Counted from the first letter of the stretch, positions 7,697 through 17,333 are shown. The stretch: 64,000 nt of DNA from an uncultured Latescibacterota bacterium (GCA_951812755.1 OX638329.1:2713339-2777338); one strand, 5' to 3'. Notes: generated by a model from the letters alone, not told the origin. Numbers and translations are program-made.

Positions 7697-8290
7697 ATGC
7701 TTAATTGGTCAACATGCGACGATAAATTGCTCGTTGGGTATGCTAAGAAGGGGCATGCGAAGGCGTTTTCTGAATTGGTGCGGCGACACCATATGCGGAT
7801 TTTTCATACGGCGTTTGGCATGGTGGGCAATAGGGAAGATGCCGATGATCTGGCACAGCTCGCGTTTATCAAGGCGTTTCAGTCGCTTCACCGGTTTAAA
7901 GGGCAATCGCTGTTTTCCACCTGGTTGTATCGCATCAGCATCAATTGTTGTCTGGATTGGATTAAGTCGCAACAGCGCAAATATGACGTCAAGATGGATG
8001 ATGAATGGTGGTTCAGACAAGCAGACGATGAAGCTCTGTTTGCAGGTACAAAGCGAACGGATTACATGGTTGAACAGGGCGAGTTGCGCGATGTTCTGGC
8101 ACACGCCATGTCGCAGATGCCGCCCATTTTTCGGTCTGTGCTGGTCCTGCGCGAGTTGAACGGGCTGTCGTATCAGGAGATTGCCAATGTTGAAGGGTGT
8201 TCGGTGGGCACTGTAAAATCGCGTCTGTTTCGGGCGCGTGCCCAACTTCGCAAATTGTTGAGGCCGTTTTACAAGGCACTTGTGGCGTAA
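7697..8290 (+). CDS. ECF-type RNA polymerase sigma factor
   Basis: A 197-residue sigma-70 family factor of the extracytoplasmic function group. Region 2 is seen in 'NREDADDLAQLAFIKAF' and 'FSTWLYRISINCCLDW'. Region 4 has the helix-turn-helix LSYQEIANVEGCSVGTVKSR followed by LFRARAQLRKLL. There is no region 3 or N-terminal extension, as expected. The start is ATG 7697 with GGAG at 7685; an earlier in-frame codon overlaps the previous gene. It sits 13 bases after the barrel gene and 22 before the Rieske lipoprotein gene. No recognisable anti-sigma factor is adjacent, so control must be through another gene or a non-standard partner. Confidence 0.92.
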   Translation: MLNWSTCDDKLLVGYAKKGHAKAFSELVRRHHMRIFHTAFGMVGNREDADDLAQLAFIKAFQSLHRFKGQSLFSTWLYRISINCCLDWIKSQQRKYDVKMDDEWWFRQADDEALFAGTKRTDYMVEQGELRDVLAHAMSQMPPIFRSVLVLRELNGLSYQEIANVEGCSVGTVKSRLFRARAQLRKLLRPFYKALVA

Positions 8291-8312
8291 GATTTATTGA
8301 GGAGACAGAGCA

Positions 8313-8762
8313 GTGGATGAGAAGACGGAAAGAAGGGCGTTTTTGACACAGGCCCTCGCGCTTGTGGGGGGGTGCATGTGCGCCGGATGGATTTCGGGGT
8401 GTGAGAATGATGTGTTGAAGTCATCTGGTGAGAGTGTGCAGTTTGATGTGGGCAGCGCGCCTGCGTTGGCACAGGTGGGAGGGTCTGTGAAACAAGTTTT
8501 TAGCGGTCAAAATGGCGGCGCGCCCGTGATCATTTTTCGCGTTGCTGAAGAAAATTTTGTGGTTTTGAGTTCTGTGTGTACGCATGAGGCGTGCGAGGTG
8601 GATTTGCCAGGGGAACGCGATCCGCAAATCTGGTGTTCATGCCACGGTGCGAGATTTGACAGGACAACAGGGGCGGTTTTGCGCGGTCCAGCTACCGCGC
8701 CTTTGCCGCGATTTGAGAGTACTTATGACAATGAGACACAGACTTTGTCGATTCTGTTTTAA
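8313..8762 (+). CDS. Rieske [2Fe-2S] lipoprotein, twin-arginine type
   Basis: A 149-residue iron-sulfur protein. The N-terminus has a twin-arginine-like ERRAFL motif, a hydrophobic segment and a lipobox ending at Cys30 (ISGC), suggesting folded export and lipid anchoring. Cluster ligands are C89-T-H91 and C108-S-C110-H111. C94 and C110 occupy the disulfide positions of high-potential Rieske proteins. It would transfer electrons at the outer face of the inner membrane or in the periplasm. The start is GTG 8313, with GGAG at 8301. No cytochrome b gene is nearby, so it is not a conventional bc1 component. It is last in the barrel/sigma operon and is followed by a terminator. Confidence 0.9.
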   Translation: MDEKTERRAFLTQALALVGGCMCAGWISGCENDVLKSSGESVQFDVGSAPALAQVGGSVKQVFSGQNGGAPVIIFRVAEENFVVLSSVCTHEACEVDLPGERDPQIWCSCHGARFDRTTGAVLRGPATAPLPRFESTYDNETQTLSILF

Positions 8763-8800
8763 GGAGCGAGAGACCAGAGGCTGTCGTTAAATTATAATAG

Positions 8801-8843
8801 AAAACCGATCTCTGAAGTTATAGGGATCGGTTTTTTGTTTTTT
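8801..8843 (+). terminator. Rho-independent terminator after the Rieske gene
   Basis: AAAACCGATC (8801-8810) pairs perfectly with GATCGGTTTT (8825-8834) around a 14-base loop, followed by TTGTTTTTT. It closes the barrel/sigma/Rieske unit. Confidence 0.85.
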
Positions 8844-8940
8844 ATTAACTTGAATGTCGAGATGGATTGCTTTCCGGGACTGAATTGCGCTATATTGTGA
8901 TAATCGCATAAACTCAGCGGTCCATTGAGAGGAATAAAAA

Positions 8941-10206
8941 ATGTCTGATCTGGCAATTGACGGTGGTCCCAGAGCTGTTACTACTTCTATGAATGATTCG
9001 TGGCGGGATGTGAGTGATCTGGAGAAGCAGTACGTCAATTATGTTCTGGATAATAAGGATGACGCTTATGCAGAACTCGACAAGTTTGAAGAAGCGTATC
9101 GGGCTTTTGTGGGGACCAAACACGCGCTTTGTATGTGCAATGGCACAGCAGCTCTGCATTCGGCGATTTTTGCCGCAGGTGCATGCGCCGGGAAAGAGGT
9201 GATTGTGCCCACTGCGACATGGCACGCGACGATTACACCAATTTTGCACTGCAATGCGACGCCTGTGTTCTGCGAAGTAGATCCGGAAACATTTTGCGCT
9301 GATCCCGAGGATGTCAAAAAGCGGATTACGCATCGCACCTGCGCGATTGTGGTGACGCATCTTTATGGCAATCCGGCAGATATGGATGCGTTTTTAGATA
9401 TTGTAGAAGGGACCGATATCGCGCTTATTGAAGATGCGTCCCATGCCCCCGGGGCGATGTGGGGCGGTAAGATGGTCGGTTCTATTGGGCATATCGGCTG
9501 TTTTAGCCTTCAGGAGAAAAAACCGGTGTCTGGCATAGAAGCCGGTGTTGCGACGACGAATGACGATGATCTCTACGACCGCATGCTGGCTCTGGGGCAG
9601 TGTGGACGATGCGATGCGCTGTGGCAGACGGATCGTTTTAAGGCACTTCGCAATATGGGTCTGGGTGTCAAATACCGCGCAAATCCTCTGGGTATTGCGA
9701 TGGCTCGCGCACAGTTGGAGCGCTTGCCGGGGCTGAATGAGAAGCGGATGGCCTGGTTTGGGCGAATGGATAGCCTGCTCGGTGAAGTTCCCGGTGTGGC
9801 TCCGCAAAAGACATATCCGAAGGCGAGGCGGGGCGGGATGTTGTTATACGCTGGAACGGTTGATCCCGATGTGTTTGGTGCTCCGCTCCCGATTATCATA
9901 AAAGTACTGGTTGCGGAAGGGGTGTACGTCGCAGAGACTACTGCCTGGGGGTATAGCGCGATGCACCTGGAACCGCTTTTTAACGATTTTTCGTTCGATG
10001 ATTTGGGTGGGCCGTGGGCGGATTTGTCGGCAGAGGCGAGGCGGCCTGTGTGCAATTTGCCGGTGAGCGAGCGGTTACAGGACATGAGTTTCTGGCTTGC
10101 CACGCCGGTTGCGCCCTCGGCCGAGTGGGTGGCGCAGACCGCGCAGGCGTTTGCCAAGGTGGTGGCCCACCGCGAGCGATTATCTGAGATTGCGAATGGA
10201 TTTTGA
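8941..10206 (+). CDS. DegT/DnrJ/EryC1 family PLP-dependent aminotransferase
   Basis: A 421-residue fold-type I aminotransferase of the sugar-aminotransferase/AHBA-synthase family. It has CNGTAALH (cofactor phosphate binding), ALIEDASHAPGA (Asp165 contacts the PLP ring nitrogen) and CFSLQEKKPVSG, in which Lys194 lies at the Schiff-base position. The usual GEGG after the lysine reads GIEAG here, a modest deviation. Such enzymes transaminate keto-sugars or cyclic ketones; the substrate is unknown. GAGAGGAATAAAAA precedes ATG 8941. The next gene starts two bases after its stop, implying coupled expression with the GWxTD protein. Confidence 0.9.
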   Translation: MSDLAIDGGPRAVTTSMNDSWRDVSDLEKQYVNYVLDNKDDAYAELDKFEEAYRAFVGTKHALCMCNGTAALHSAIFAAGACAGKEVIVPTATWHATITPILHCNATPVFCEVDPETFCADPEDVKKRITHRTCAIVVTHLYGNPADMDAFLDIVEGTDIALIEDASHAPGAMWGGKMVGSIGHIGCFSLQEKKPVSGIEAGVATTNDDDLYDRMLALGQCGRCDALWQTDRFKALRNMGLGVKYRANPLGIAMARAQLERLPGLNEKRMAWFGRMDSLLGEVPGVAPQKTYPKARRGGMLLYAGTVDPDVFGAPLPIIIKVLVAEGVYVAETTAWGYSAMHLEPLFNDFSFDDLGGPWADLSAEARRPVCNLPVSERLQDMSFWLATPVAPSAEWVAQTAQAFAKVVAHRERLSEIANGF

Positions 10207-10208
10207 TT

Positions 10209-13200
10209 ATGCGCTTTTTAATTTTTTCCATATTCCTCGCGTTTTTCCCGTTGCAGACGCCCGCTGAAGAGGGACGGGTGTCTTTGGAGGGCAGTCTCGC
10301 GCTCGGCGTTGATGCATGTAGTTTTCGCGGAGACGATGGTCCTTATGAAGAGGTTGTTATCCGTTTTCCCGCGACGCAACTCGCGTTTGAAACACGGGGT
10401 GATAGCCTTTTTGTTGCGCGTTATGTCCCGCGTCTCGAGTTGTTCGATGAGGATGGCAATTCGGTCAAGAGGATAGAGGGCGAGCGCGTATTTTCTTCTG
10501 CAGAGCGGATCGCCGATCCGGAACACTTTGTCTATGATATCGCGCGGTTCCAGGTTCCAGCGGGATATTATCACGCGGTTCTCGAGGTCAAAGCCGTGGG
10601 TAATGACCGTCGGGGACGGGCGGTGTTTTCTATTGAGGTACCCGGGTACAAGACGGGCCGGCTCGCGTTTAGCGATCTGTTTTTTGTTGATCCGTCTTCT
10701 CAGAATTTTGAAGCCGCTTCCTTTCTCAAAGCAGGTCAGGTTCTTTTGCCGTTGCCTGAGCGCGAGGTCGGGAATGGCGCACCCCTGCACTTTTATGTCG
10801 CGCTCTACGAGATCGGGAGGCTTGCCCACAGTGTGCGTTTTCAGGTCCGCGATCGTTTCGGTCATGTCGTTTTTGACCATCGGCGGGAATTTCCCACATA
10901 TCGGGAGGATGCAAAATTTGTCGAGGGGATTCCACTGCGCGGGTTGCCGCCCGGAACATATACGCTGAGCGTTGAAGCGCGTGCTGGTGAGCAAGTAGCG
11001 CGTACGCAACGCGATTTTCGCATAGCGGGTTCGCCGGTTGAATTGTCGCTCACGGCACAGCAGCAGGTTCTTATGGAGAAGATGCTGGAACACTTTTCAA
11101 CGCCGGAGGCTGCACAGGAATACGCGAAAGTCGATGCGGGGGAACGCGCTGTTTTTATGTACGGGCATTATCTCGAGCGGGTGCCGCTTTTTGCACAGGC
11201 TTATATTGCACCGGTCGTGGGATTGGGCAATCGCGAGATTGGGATGGCGATGTTGCGGGCGATAGGTCTTGAAGAAACGCTTATGAAGCGCGTTGACAGG
11301 ACGTTTGGCGAGCGTTTGCCCGAGGCGGATACGCTTGCGGTGAGGATGGCGCGCGATATGGTTGATTTTGTACTGGATGAAGATCCGCTGGATCCTTATG
11401 CGTTGACTGCGAAAGCATTGATCGCGCTTGAGGGTGGGGCACTGGCAGAAGGCGAGGTGAGGGTGCGAAGGGCGCTCGATGTTGCTCCCGATTTGCCCGA
11501 AGCGCGCAATGCTATGGGTATTGTGAGGATGGGACGCGGCGATTGGGATGGCGCTGTTGAAAAATTTCAAGAGGCGGCGGATTGGACAAATGTGGAACTG
11601 GCGCGTTTTCTTTCTGGGAAGGGCGAGGGTTTGGGATATTTGAAAGCGGCAGTTGCGCGAGATCCCATCCATCATTTTCTCCATTATATGATGGGGCGCG
11701 TGTTAGAGCGCAGGGGTGAACTTGCCGAGAGTGCGGTTGCGTATAGCCAGCAGATAGCGGTAGATCCATTACATGCGAGGGCGCGATTTGACTTTGGGCG
11801 CGTGTTGTTCAAACAAGGGCGTATTGATTCGGCTACGGTTATTTGGCGAGATTTGATGGAGGCGCGGCCCGATTTTCGCAGTTTATGCGTGCATCCACTG
11901 CTGGAGGCGTATCTCAATATTGGGGAAACGGGCAAAGCGCACGCGCTGATTGCAGAGGAGTTGCGCACGCTCAGCGATGAGGCGAGAGCGCGTGTGGAAG
12001 ATATTTCACTCGTGGCGGGTCCAGAGGAATTGGCGGCGTACCAGCGTCTGGAACCCGAGGAGCGGGCGCAGTTTGTTCGGGCGTTCTGGCAAAAACGCGA
12101 TCCCACGCCGGCAACACCTGGCAACGAGCGGTTGGTCGAGCATTATCGGCGCGTTGTTTATGTGTTGCAGAATTTTTCAAAAGATGGACGAAAATGGGAT
12201 AGGCGAGGCGATGTGTATATCCGTTATGGCGAACCCGCGCATGTGAGTAAAAGATCGGATATCCGGTTTGAGACAGATGCGGAGGTCGTGCGGGTAAAGG
12301 AGCGGTTGATAGCGATGCTGTCGCCAGAGGCCAAGCAGGAAATTATCGCGCGAATAGGTCGGTTGCGCACATCGACGCGCGATGTCGAAATCGAGTCTGA
12401 GTTGGGAGAGGTGGTTGCGGTCAGCGATTTCGAGTCTATCGATTTTGAGATGAATCCCAATCGCGTGTTTTTTGCCAGGAGGAGCGATGATGTGAATACT
12501 TATGTTCGCGGCAAGGAACTCTTTGGGCGGGATCGCCCGGGCATGAGCGAGCGCCCGATGCGGGGGATACCGCTTTATCCGGTCAATGGAAGCGAGCCGT
12601 GGGAATACTGGATCTATCCGGATGTGGGCGGGGGTATTGAAGTTGTTTTTACGGCGCTGACGTCGAAGGGCGATTTCGATTTTCCCGATGTTTCGCAGGG
12701 GCGGAAAATTGCGCGGTTTAACCAGAGGTTTTGGGAAGATACGCGGCCCGAGGTTGTTATTTCACGGGCGGTGAATGCGCAACCCGATCGCTATGTGCCC
12801 GTTGGCAAGGGCGTGCTGGATTTTCACTATGCTTCGGCAGATTTCAGGGGGGCAGGTGATAAATCTCGGCTGGAGGTATATTATGGCGTGCCGGTCTTGG
12901 ATGCGATTGATGATGGGGGACAAGAGGTCGTTTTTGAGCGCGGTATCGCGCTTTTTGACAGCAGTTGGACACCGGTTTATCGCAAATTGGAACCGATGCC
13001 GGTGAGCGTGGATGAGGGCGGTGTTGAGGCCGGTACATTGGCGATAGATGAACTCGCGCTTCAGGTTTTGCCCGGGCGATATTATTTGGGGCTTCAGATC
13101 AATCATCCGGCATCCGGGCGCAGGGGTGGATATACGCAGGAACTCATGGTGGAGGATTATGCGGTCGCCGGACTCAAGATAAGCGATATAGAGCTTGCGG

Positions 13201-13616
13201 GAAGGGTGCAAGTAGATTCTTCGGCTACTGATAAAGGCGGGGTCGAGGTTATTTCGCTGCCGTCGCGCACCTATAAAGCCGGGCAGCCGGTTGTTATTTA
13301 TTACGAGGTTTACAGTTTGATAGGCGATGATTTTGGGAATACAAAATATCGTGTGGATTACCGCATTACACCACGAGAAGGCAAACTCAGCGGCGTGCAG
13401 GTTTTGCGGGCGCTGGGTCGCTTGCTCGGTATTGAAGAAAAAGCGGTTGTTACTATTTCTTATGAGCGGACGGGTACAGTGTCTGATGAGTACAATTATC
13501 TGGAAATTGACCCGGGCGAGTCAAAACCGGGGCGTTATGAAATTGCGGTCGCGATTACCGATTTGAATACCGGGCAAACCGCTGAGAAGACTGTGATATT
13601 TTTTATCCGCAGATGA
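10209..13616 (+). CDS. Large exported GWxTD-domain protein with TPR region
   Basis: A 1135-residue protein. The N-terminal signal peptide (MRFLIFSIFLAFFPLQTPA) is followed by a long beta-rich region with two sandwich-like segments. Tetratricopeptide-like helices occupy about residues 390-600 (for example 'DPYALTAKALIALEGG' and 'HFLHYMMGRVLERRGELAES'). A GWxTD-type region follows near 620-760, with FVRAFWQKRDPTPATPGNE and VYIRYGEPAH; the GW-x-TD signature itself reads RKWDRRG. GWxTD domains are common in Gemmatimonadota, Latescibacterota and relatives; their function is unknown. ATG 10209 is chosen over an in-frame TTG at 10203. It directly follows the aminotransferase gene. Confidence 0.8.
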   Translation: MRFLIFSIFLAFFPLQTPAEEGRVSLEGSLALGVDACSFRGDDGPYEEVVIRFPATQLAFETRGDSLFVARYVPRLELFDEDGNSVKRIEGERVFSSAERIADPEHFVYDIARFQVPAGYYHAVLEVKAVGNDRRGRAVFSIEVPGYKTGRLAFSDLFFVDPSSQNFEAASFLKAGQVLLPLPEREVGNGAPLHFYVALYEIGRLAHSVRFQVRDRFGHVVFDHRREFPTYREDAKFVEGIPLRGLPPGTYTLSVEARAGEQVARTQRDFRIAGSPVELSLTAQQQVLMEKMLEHFSTPEAAQEYAKVDAGERAVFMYGHYLERVPLFAQAYIAPVVGLGNREIGMAMLRAIGLEETLMKRVDRTFGERLPEADTLAVRMARDMVDFVLDEDPLDPYALTAKALIALEGGALAEGEVRVRRALDVAPDLPEARNAMGIVRMGRGDWDGAVEKFQEAADWTNVELARFLSGKGEGLGYLKAAVARDPIHHFLHYMMGRVLERRGELAESAVAYSQQIAVDPLHARARFDFGRVLFKQGRIDSATVIWRDLMEARPDFRSLCVHPLLEAYLNIGETGKAHALIAEELRTLSDEARARVEDISLVAGPEELAAYQRLEPEERAQFVRAFWQKRDPTPATPGNERLVEHYRRVVYVLQNFSKDGRKWDRRGDVYIRYGEPAHVSKRSDIRFETDAEVVRVKERLIAMLSPEAKQEIIARIGRLRTSTRDVEIESELGEVVAVSDFESIDFEMNPNRVFFARRSDDVNTYVRGKELFGRDRPGMSERPMRGIPLYPVNGSEPWEYWIYPDVGGGIEVVFTALTSKGDFDFPDVSQGRKIARFNQRFWEDTRPEVVISRAVNAQPDRYVPVGKGVLDFHYASADFRGAGDKSRLEVYYGVPVLDAIDDGGQEVVFERGIALFDSSWTPVYRKLEPMPVSVDEGGVEAGTLAIDELALQVLPGRYYLGLQINHPASGRRGGYTQELMVEDYAVAGLKISDIELAGRVQVDSSATDKGGVEVISLPSRTYKAGQPVVIYYEVYSLIGDDFGNTKYRVDYRITPREGKLSGVQVLRALGRLLGIEEKAVVTISYERTGTVSDEYNYLEIDPGESKPGRYEIAVAITDLNTGQTAEKTVIFFIRR

Positions 13617-13688
13617 CGCAGATGAAAGACGTGGGGTTGGGGGCTGGGTAATTTTTAATTTTTAATTTCTAATTCTTAATTGCATTTC

Positions 13689-15620
13689 ATGACTCTACGC
13701 GCCTTTCTCATCGGATTGTTCATATCTGTTCTCGTCAGTTTATGGCCTTCTTATACCACGTATATCCTCCAATCTGCGCGTGCAGATTACGCGCATCTCT
13801 CCGTTGCAATTCTCCTTCCTTTTCTGTTATTGCTGTTGGTCAATCTCTATTTTTCTCGCAAAAGTAAGGGGCTTACGCCTTCTGAGCTTATTCTCATCGC
13901 TTCGATGGGGATGGTTTCCGCCCTGACGCAGGGCGAGTGGCTTGCGGGCTATTTTCTCGGTGTGATTACGGCACCGGTCTATTTTGCCTCTCCCGAAAAT
14001 GGCTGGGCAGATACACTGCTTACGCGTTTGTCCGATTGGTCTGTTGTTTCCGATCACAACGCCGCGGTTGCTTTTTACGAGGGGTTGCCGGCAGGGGCGG
14101 CTTTTCCGTGGGGGAGTTGGATCGTTCCTCTTTTCTGGTGGGGGTGTTTCTTTTTGGCGTTTTATGCTGCCAATTTGTGTCTTATGGTGGTCTTTCGGCG
14201 GCAGTGGATGGATTACGAGCGTTTGCCTTTTCCTCTGGCTGCTGGTCTTCTGGAACTCACCGGGGAACACGGGCAACGGGGTACGCTGATGGATCTGTTG
14301 CGCAATCCGCGTTTTAAGATCGGTTTTTTTGTCGCTCTTTTTCTGTTTGGATGGGATATCGCTTCCTGGTTTACCGAGTTGATTCCGCCGCTGCAGGCCA
14401 ATATTGACCGGCAAGTTTTTATCGGCGAGGGGTTTCCATATTTGCGGTTTAAGACGAATCCCCTGACGATTGCGTTTGGTTATTTTACCGAGTCCAATGT
14501 GCTGTTTAGCATCTGGTTTTTCCATCTGGTGATGGTGCTGCAAGTGGGGCTGATGAACCGTTTGGGGTTTGAGATGGGGTCGCCTGATCCGTGGTGTTCT
14601 TATCATCCGGCCGTGGGATGGCAGAGTTTTGGCGGCTTGCTGGCATTTGTATTATGGGGGCTGTGGGTTGCGCGGGATCATCTGTGTGCGGTTTTTCGGA
14701 AGGCGTTTACTTCGCGTGGAGGCGATGTCGATGATTCGGGTGAGCTTTTTTCGTATCGTACGGCGGTGTTCGTTTTTTTGGGATGTGTTCTGTTCAGTGT
14801 GTTGTTTTTCTGGGCACTCGGGCTTTCGGGGTGGGCTGCCCTGGCTTTTTGGGGTGCGACGCTGGTGCTTTATCTCGGGCTGGCGCGCATTATTGTGGAG
14901 ACTGGTCTGATTTATTTGAGAACGCCGATTACTGCACAGGCTTTTACCTGGCATGTTTTGGGGATAACGGGTATTGGGCCGATGCATGCGATGGCGCTCG
15001 GTCTGGCGTACACGTTTTTTGCAGATGCGAAGACGATTGGCGTGACAACGCTGGCGCATATCCCGCGTCTTGGACAGGCAATGGGTCACAGTCGTAGGAG
15101 GCTTGTGCCGCCTGCTGTGGGCATGGCGTTTATCGCTGGCGCGTTGGCGGTTTTTGTGTTTATCATTTATCAGGGCAATTACACGGTGGGCAGTTATAAT
15201 TTTGGTAGTGTGAGTTTTAATGGCTCGGGCGATGGGGGGATTGGGGTGTGGCTTCTGATTGCCAACCGCATTCGGAGTAATGCGTTAGAGACGGACTGGA
15301 TGCGTCTGGGTTGGCTGGGGTTTGGCGCGATTTTTACACTGGGTTTGTACGCGCTTCGCTACCGTTTTCCTGGGATTGCGCTGCATCCCATCGGTTTTGC
15401 GATTTCGGCATCCGATGTTTTGCGCAGTGGTATTTCGTCGATTTTTATTGTGTGGTTGTGCAAGACATTGATTTTGCGCTTTGGCGGTCTTGAGAGTTAT
15501 CGGCGCAATACGCCGCTTTTTATGGGGTTCGTGGTCGGTTTTTTGGCGGCTATTGCCTGCGGTGCTATTGTGGATTTTATCTGGTTTCCCGGTCAGGGGC
15601 ATAAAATTAATGGTTGGTAA
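13689..15620 (+). CDS. DUF6785-like polytopic membrane protein, paralogue 1
   Basis: A 643-residue integral membrane protein with roughly a dozen hydrophobic segments, starting at MTLRAFLIGLFISVLVSLWPS. It shares its plan with the 650-residue protein at 47858-49810: both have an early 'YFLGxI' segment, a charged loop after FR(R/K)QW, a 'YLGxARxIxETGxIY' stretch and the ending WFPGQGH. It resembles families annotated DUF6784/DUF6785, which look like oligopeptide-transporter-type permeases, but the substrate is unknown. The start is ATG 13689; an in-frame TTG at 13680 is less likely. It lies 72 bases after the GWxTD gene, across an AT-rich spacer of TAATTTTTAATT-type repeats. Confidence 0.7.
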   Translation: MTLRAFLIGLFISVLVSLWPSYTTYILQSARADYAHLSVAILLPFLLLLLVNLYFSRKSKGLTPSELILIASMGMVSALTQGEWLAGYFLGVITAPVYFASPENGWADTLLTRLSDWSVVSDHNAAVAFYEGLPAGAAFPWGSWIVPLFWWGCFFLAFYAANLCLMVVFRRQWMDYERLPFPLAAGLLELTGEHGQRGTLMDLLRNPRFKIGFFVALFLFGWDIASWFTELIPPLQANIDRQVFIGEGFPYLRFKTNPLTIAFGYFTESNVLFSIWFFHLVMVLQVGLMNRLGFEMGSPDPWCSYHPAVGWQSFGGLLAFVLWGLWVARDHLCAVFRKAFTSRGGDVDDSGELFSYRTAVFVFLGCVLFSVLFFWALGLSGWAALAFWGATLVLYLGLARIIVETGLIYLRTPITAQAFTWHVLGITGIGPMHAMALGLAYTFFADAKTIGVTTLAHIPRLGQAMGHSRRRLVPPAVGMAFIAGALAVFVFIIYQGNYTVGSYNFGSVSFNGSGDGGIGVWLLIANRIRSNALETDWMRLGWLGFGAIFTLGLYALRYRFPGIALHPIGFAISASDVLRSGISSIFIVWLCKTLILRFGGLESYRRNTPLFMGFVVGFLAAIACGAIVDFIWFPGQGHKINGW

Positions 15621-15639
15621 TGGAATTAAAAATTAGGAA

Positions 15640-15792
15640 CTGATGTTACGCATCTACACAATATAATGGCCTGTCATTTTGAGCGGAGCGCAGCGGAGTC
15701 GAAAAATCTACTACCAACGCAGGTGGAAGAGATGCTTCGGCTCCGTTCCACTCCGCTCAGCATGACAAAACCACAGACCTGCGTAACGTCAG
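15640..15792. mobile_element. 153-bp non-autonomous element, copy 2, with 7-bp target duplication
   Basis: CTGATGTTACGCA (15640-15652) and TGCGTAACGTCAG (15780-15792) form the same inverted ends as the element at 6416. TTAGGAA flanks it on both sides (15633-15639, 15793-15799). The interior matches copy 1 but is shorter by about 28 bases in the middle. It lies between the membrane protein and the amidase gene. Confidence 0.85.
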
Positions 15793-15847
15793 TTAGGAAT
15801 TAGGGAAAGGTGTACAACTGGTCGCAGTCCAGACCAGTTCATTAAGA

Positions 15848-17173
15848 ATGAAAAATACCCAAAAAACAGTGGCACATCCGCTGGCTCAAATAGCCGCTGA
15901 GTTGCGTTCTGGGCAGCGGGATTTAGAGAATTACGTTGCGGAGTGTTGTAAACGCATTGATGAATGGGACGGAGATATTCGGGCTATGTTGCCGGAGGCG
16001 AATCGTCTGCAACGTCTGTTGAATGATGCTGCCGGGCTTGCGAGCAGTGGTGAGATTCCCCCGTTGTTCGGTATTTTGGTTGGGGTCAAAGATATTTTTC
16101 ATGTTGAGGGCTTTGAGACGCGAGCGGGTTCTGGTGTGCCGCCAGAGGTTCTCACGGGTCCCGAAGGCGGGTGCATAAAGGCGTTGCGGGAGGCGGGTGC
16201 GCTCGTTCTCGGCAAAGCGGTTACGACGGAGTTCGCGTGTTTTAAGCCGGGACCTACGCGTAACCCACGAGACCTGAGTTTTACGCCCGGTGGGTCGAGT
16301 AGCGGTTCTGCTGCGGCAGTGGCGGCCGGGTATTGCCCTCTCGCGCTCGGCTCGCAGACTATTGGCTCGGTTATCAGACCAGCTGCGTTTTGTGGGATTG
16401 TCGGTTTTAAGCCGAGTTATGCGCGTATTGATATTTCTGGATTTGTTCATTGCTCTCCGTCGGTCGATACGATTGGGATGTTCACGCAGGATATCGCGGG
16501 TATGGAGATGGCGGCCGCTGTTTTGTGTAGCGGATGGCGCGATTCTGTTACGAGGTCGGAAAAACCGACGTTGGGAATACCCGTGGGTCCCTATTTGGAT
16601 CAGACAGAACCACAGGCGAGGGTGGATTTTGACGCGCAGGTACAGGCGTTGCAAGCGGAAGGGTACAATGTCGTGGAGGTGCGGATGTTCGATGATATTG
16701 CCGATATTGATGATCGGCATAGAAATATGATGAAGGGGGAGATGGCAGAGGTTCACGCGCCGTGGTTTGATAAATACGCTTCGACTTATGATGCGGGTAC
16801 GCGCGCGCTGGTCGAGGAGGGGCGCGCGCTTTCGCAATCCGAGATCGATGCGGGTCGAATGGGTCGCATAGAGTTGCGTGAAGAGGTGGCGTCTTTGATG
16901 AAGGTAGAGGGGATTGATCTCCTTGCCTGTCCAGCGGCGACGGGCGCGGCTTTGAAAGGTCTGGCGAGTACGGGAGATCCCTGTATGAACCTGCCGTGGA
17001 CCCATACGGGGATGCCGGTGATATCTTTGCCCGCGGGAAGAGCGTCCGATTCGGGTATGCCGCTGGGTATTCAGTTTATTGCCCCGTTTCACCGCGACGA
17101 GGAGTTGCTTGCATGGGCGGCATATTTGGAGCGGGATCTTTTGCATTTTAGTTATAGCAATGCGAATAAATAG
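15848..17173 (+). CDS. Amidase-signature family hydrolase
   Basis: A 441-residue amidase of the Ser-cisSer-Lys family. The catalytic Lys81 is in ILVGVKDIF. The Gly/Ser-rich signature GGSSSGSAAAVAAG (about 148-161) supplies the cis-Ser. The nucleophile Ser174 lies in GSQTIGSVIRPAAFCG. The usual Asp of the DTGGS motif is replaced by Gln-Thr, a known variation in the family. Such enzymes hydrolyse amides, including GatA-like, urethane and amino-acid amide substrates. With no gatB or gatC nearby it is unlikely to be GatA. It has no signal peptide. The ribosome site before ATG 15848 is weak. Confidence 0.9.
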   Translation: MKNTQKTVAHPLAQIAAELRSGQRDLENYVAECCKRIDEWDGDIRAMLPEANRLQRLLNDAAGLASSGEIPPLFGILVGVKDIFHVEGFETRAGSGVPPEVLTGPEGGCIKALREAGALVLGKAVTTEFACFKPGPTRNPRDLSFTPGGSSSGSAAAVAAGYCPLALGSQTIGSVIRPAAFCGIVGFKPSYARIDISGFVHCSPSVDTIGMFTQDIAGMEMAAAVLCSGWRDSVTRSEKPTLGIPVGPYLDQTEPQARVDFDAQVQALQAEGYNVVEVRMFDDIADIDDRHRNMMKGEMAEVHAPWFDKYASTYDAGTRALVEEGRALSQSEIDAGRMGRIELREEVASLMKVEGIDLLACPAATGAALKGLASTGDPCMNLPWTHTGMPVISLPAGRASDSGMPLGIQFIAPFHRDEELLAWAAYLERDLLHFSYSNANK

Positions 17174-17220
17174 TTAAAGGCATCGCCCATCCTGGACGCC
17201 TGCTTAAGGCATGTAGGCGT

Positions 17221-17331
17221 GACGATAGGAATAGCGATTGTCATTGCGGCATGTTTTTAGCCGCCACGCGCACGCCGAAGGCATGGCGAAGCCACACCAC
17301 AACGCCAGTAATCCAGTGTCTTTTATTCTTT
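17221..17331. repeat. 111-bp direct repeat, copy 1, with palindromic core
   Basis: This 111-bp stretch is repeated essentially identically at 17552-17662. It contains GTCATTGCGGCATG...AGCCGC, a hairpin core found in at least six places in the window (minus strand near 1567-1608, here, 17417, 17570, 18807 and 18977). It ends in AATCCAGTGTC. The spacer 17174-17694 between the amidase and dehydrogenase genes is essentially filled by these repeats and the element at 17334-17517; I see no gene in it. Confidence 0.8.
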
Positions 17332-17333
17332 TA

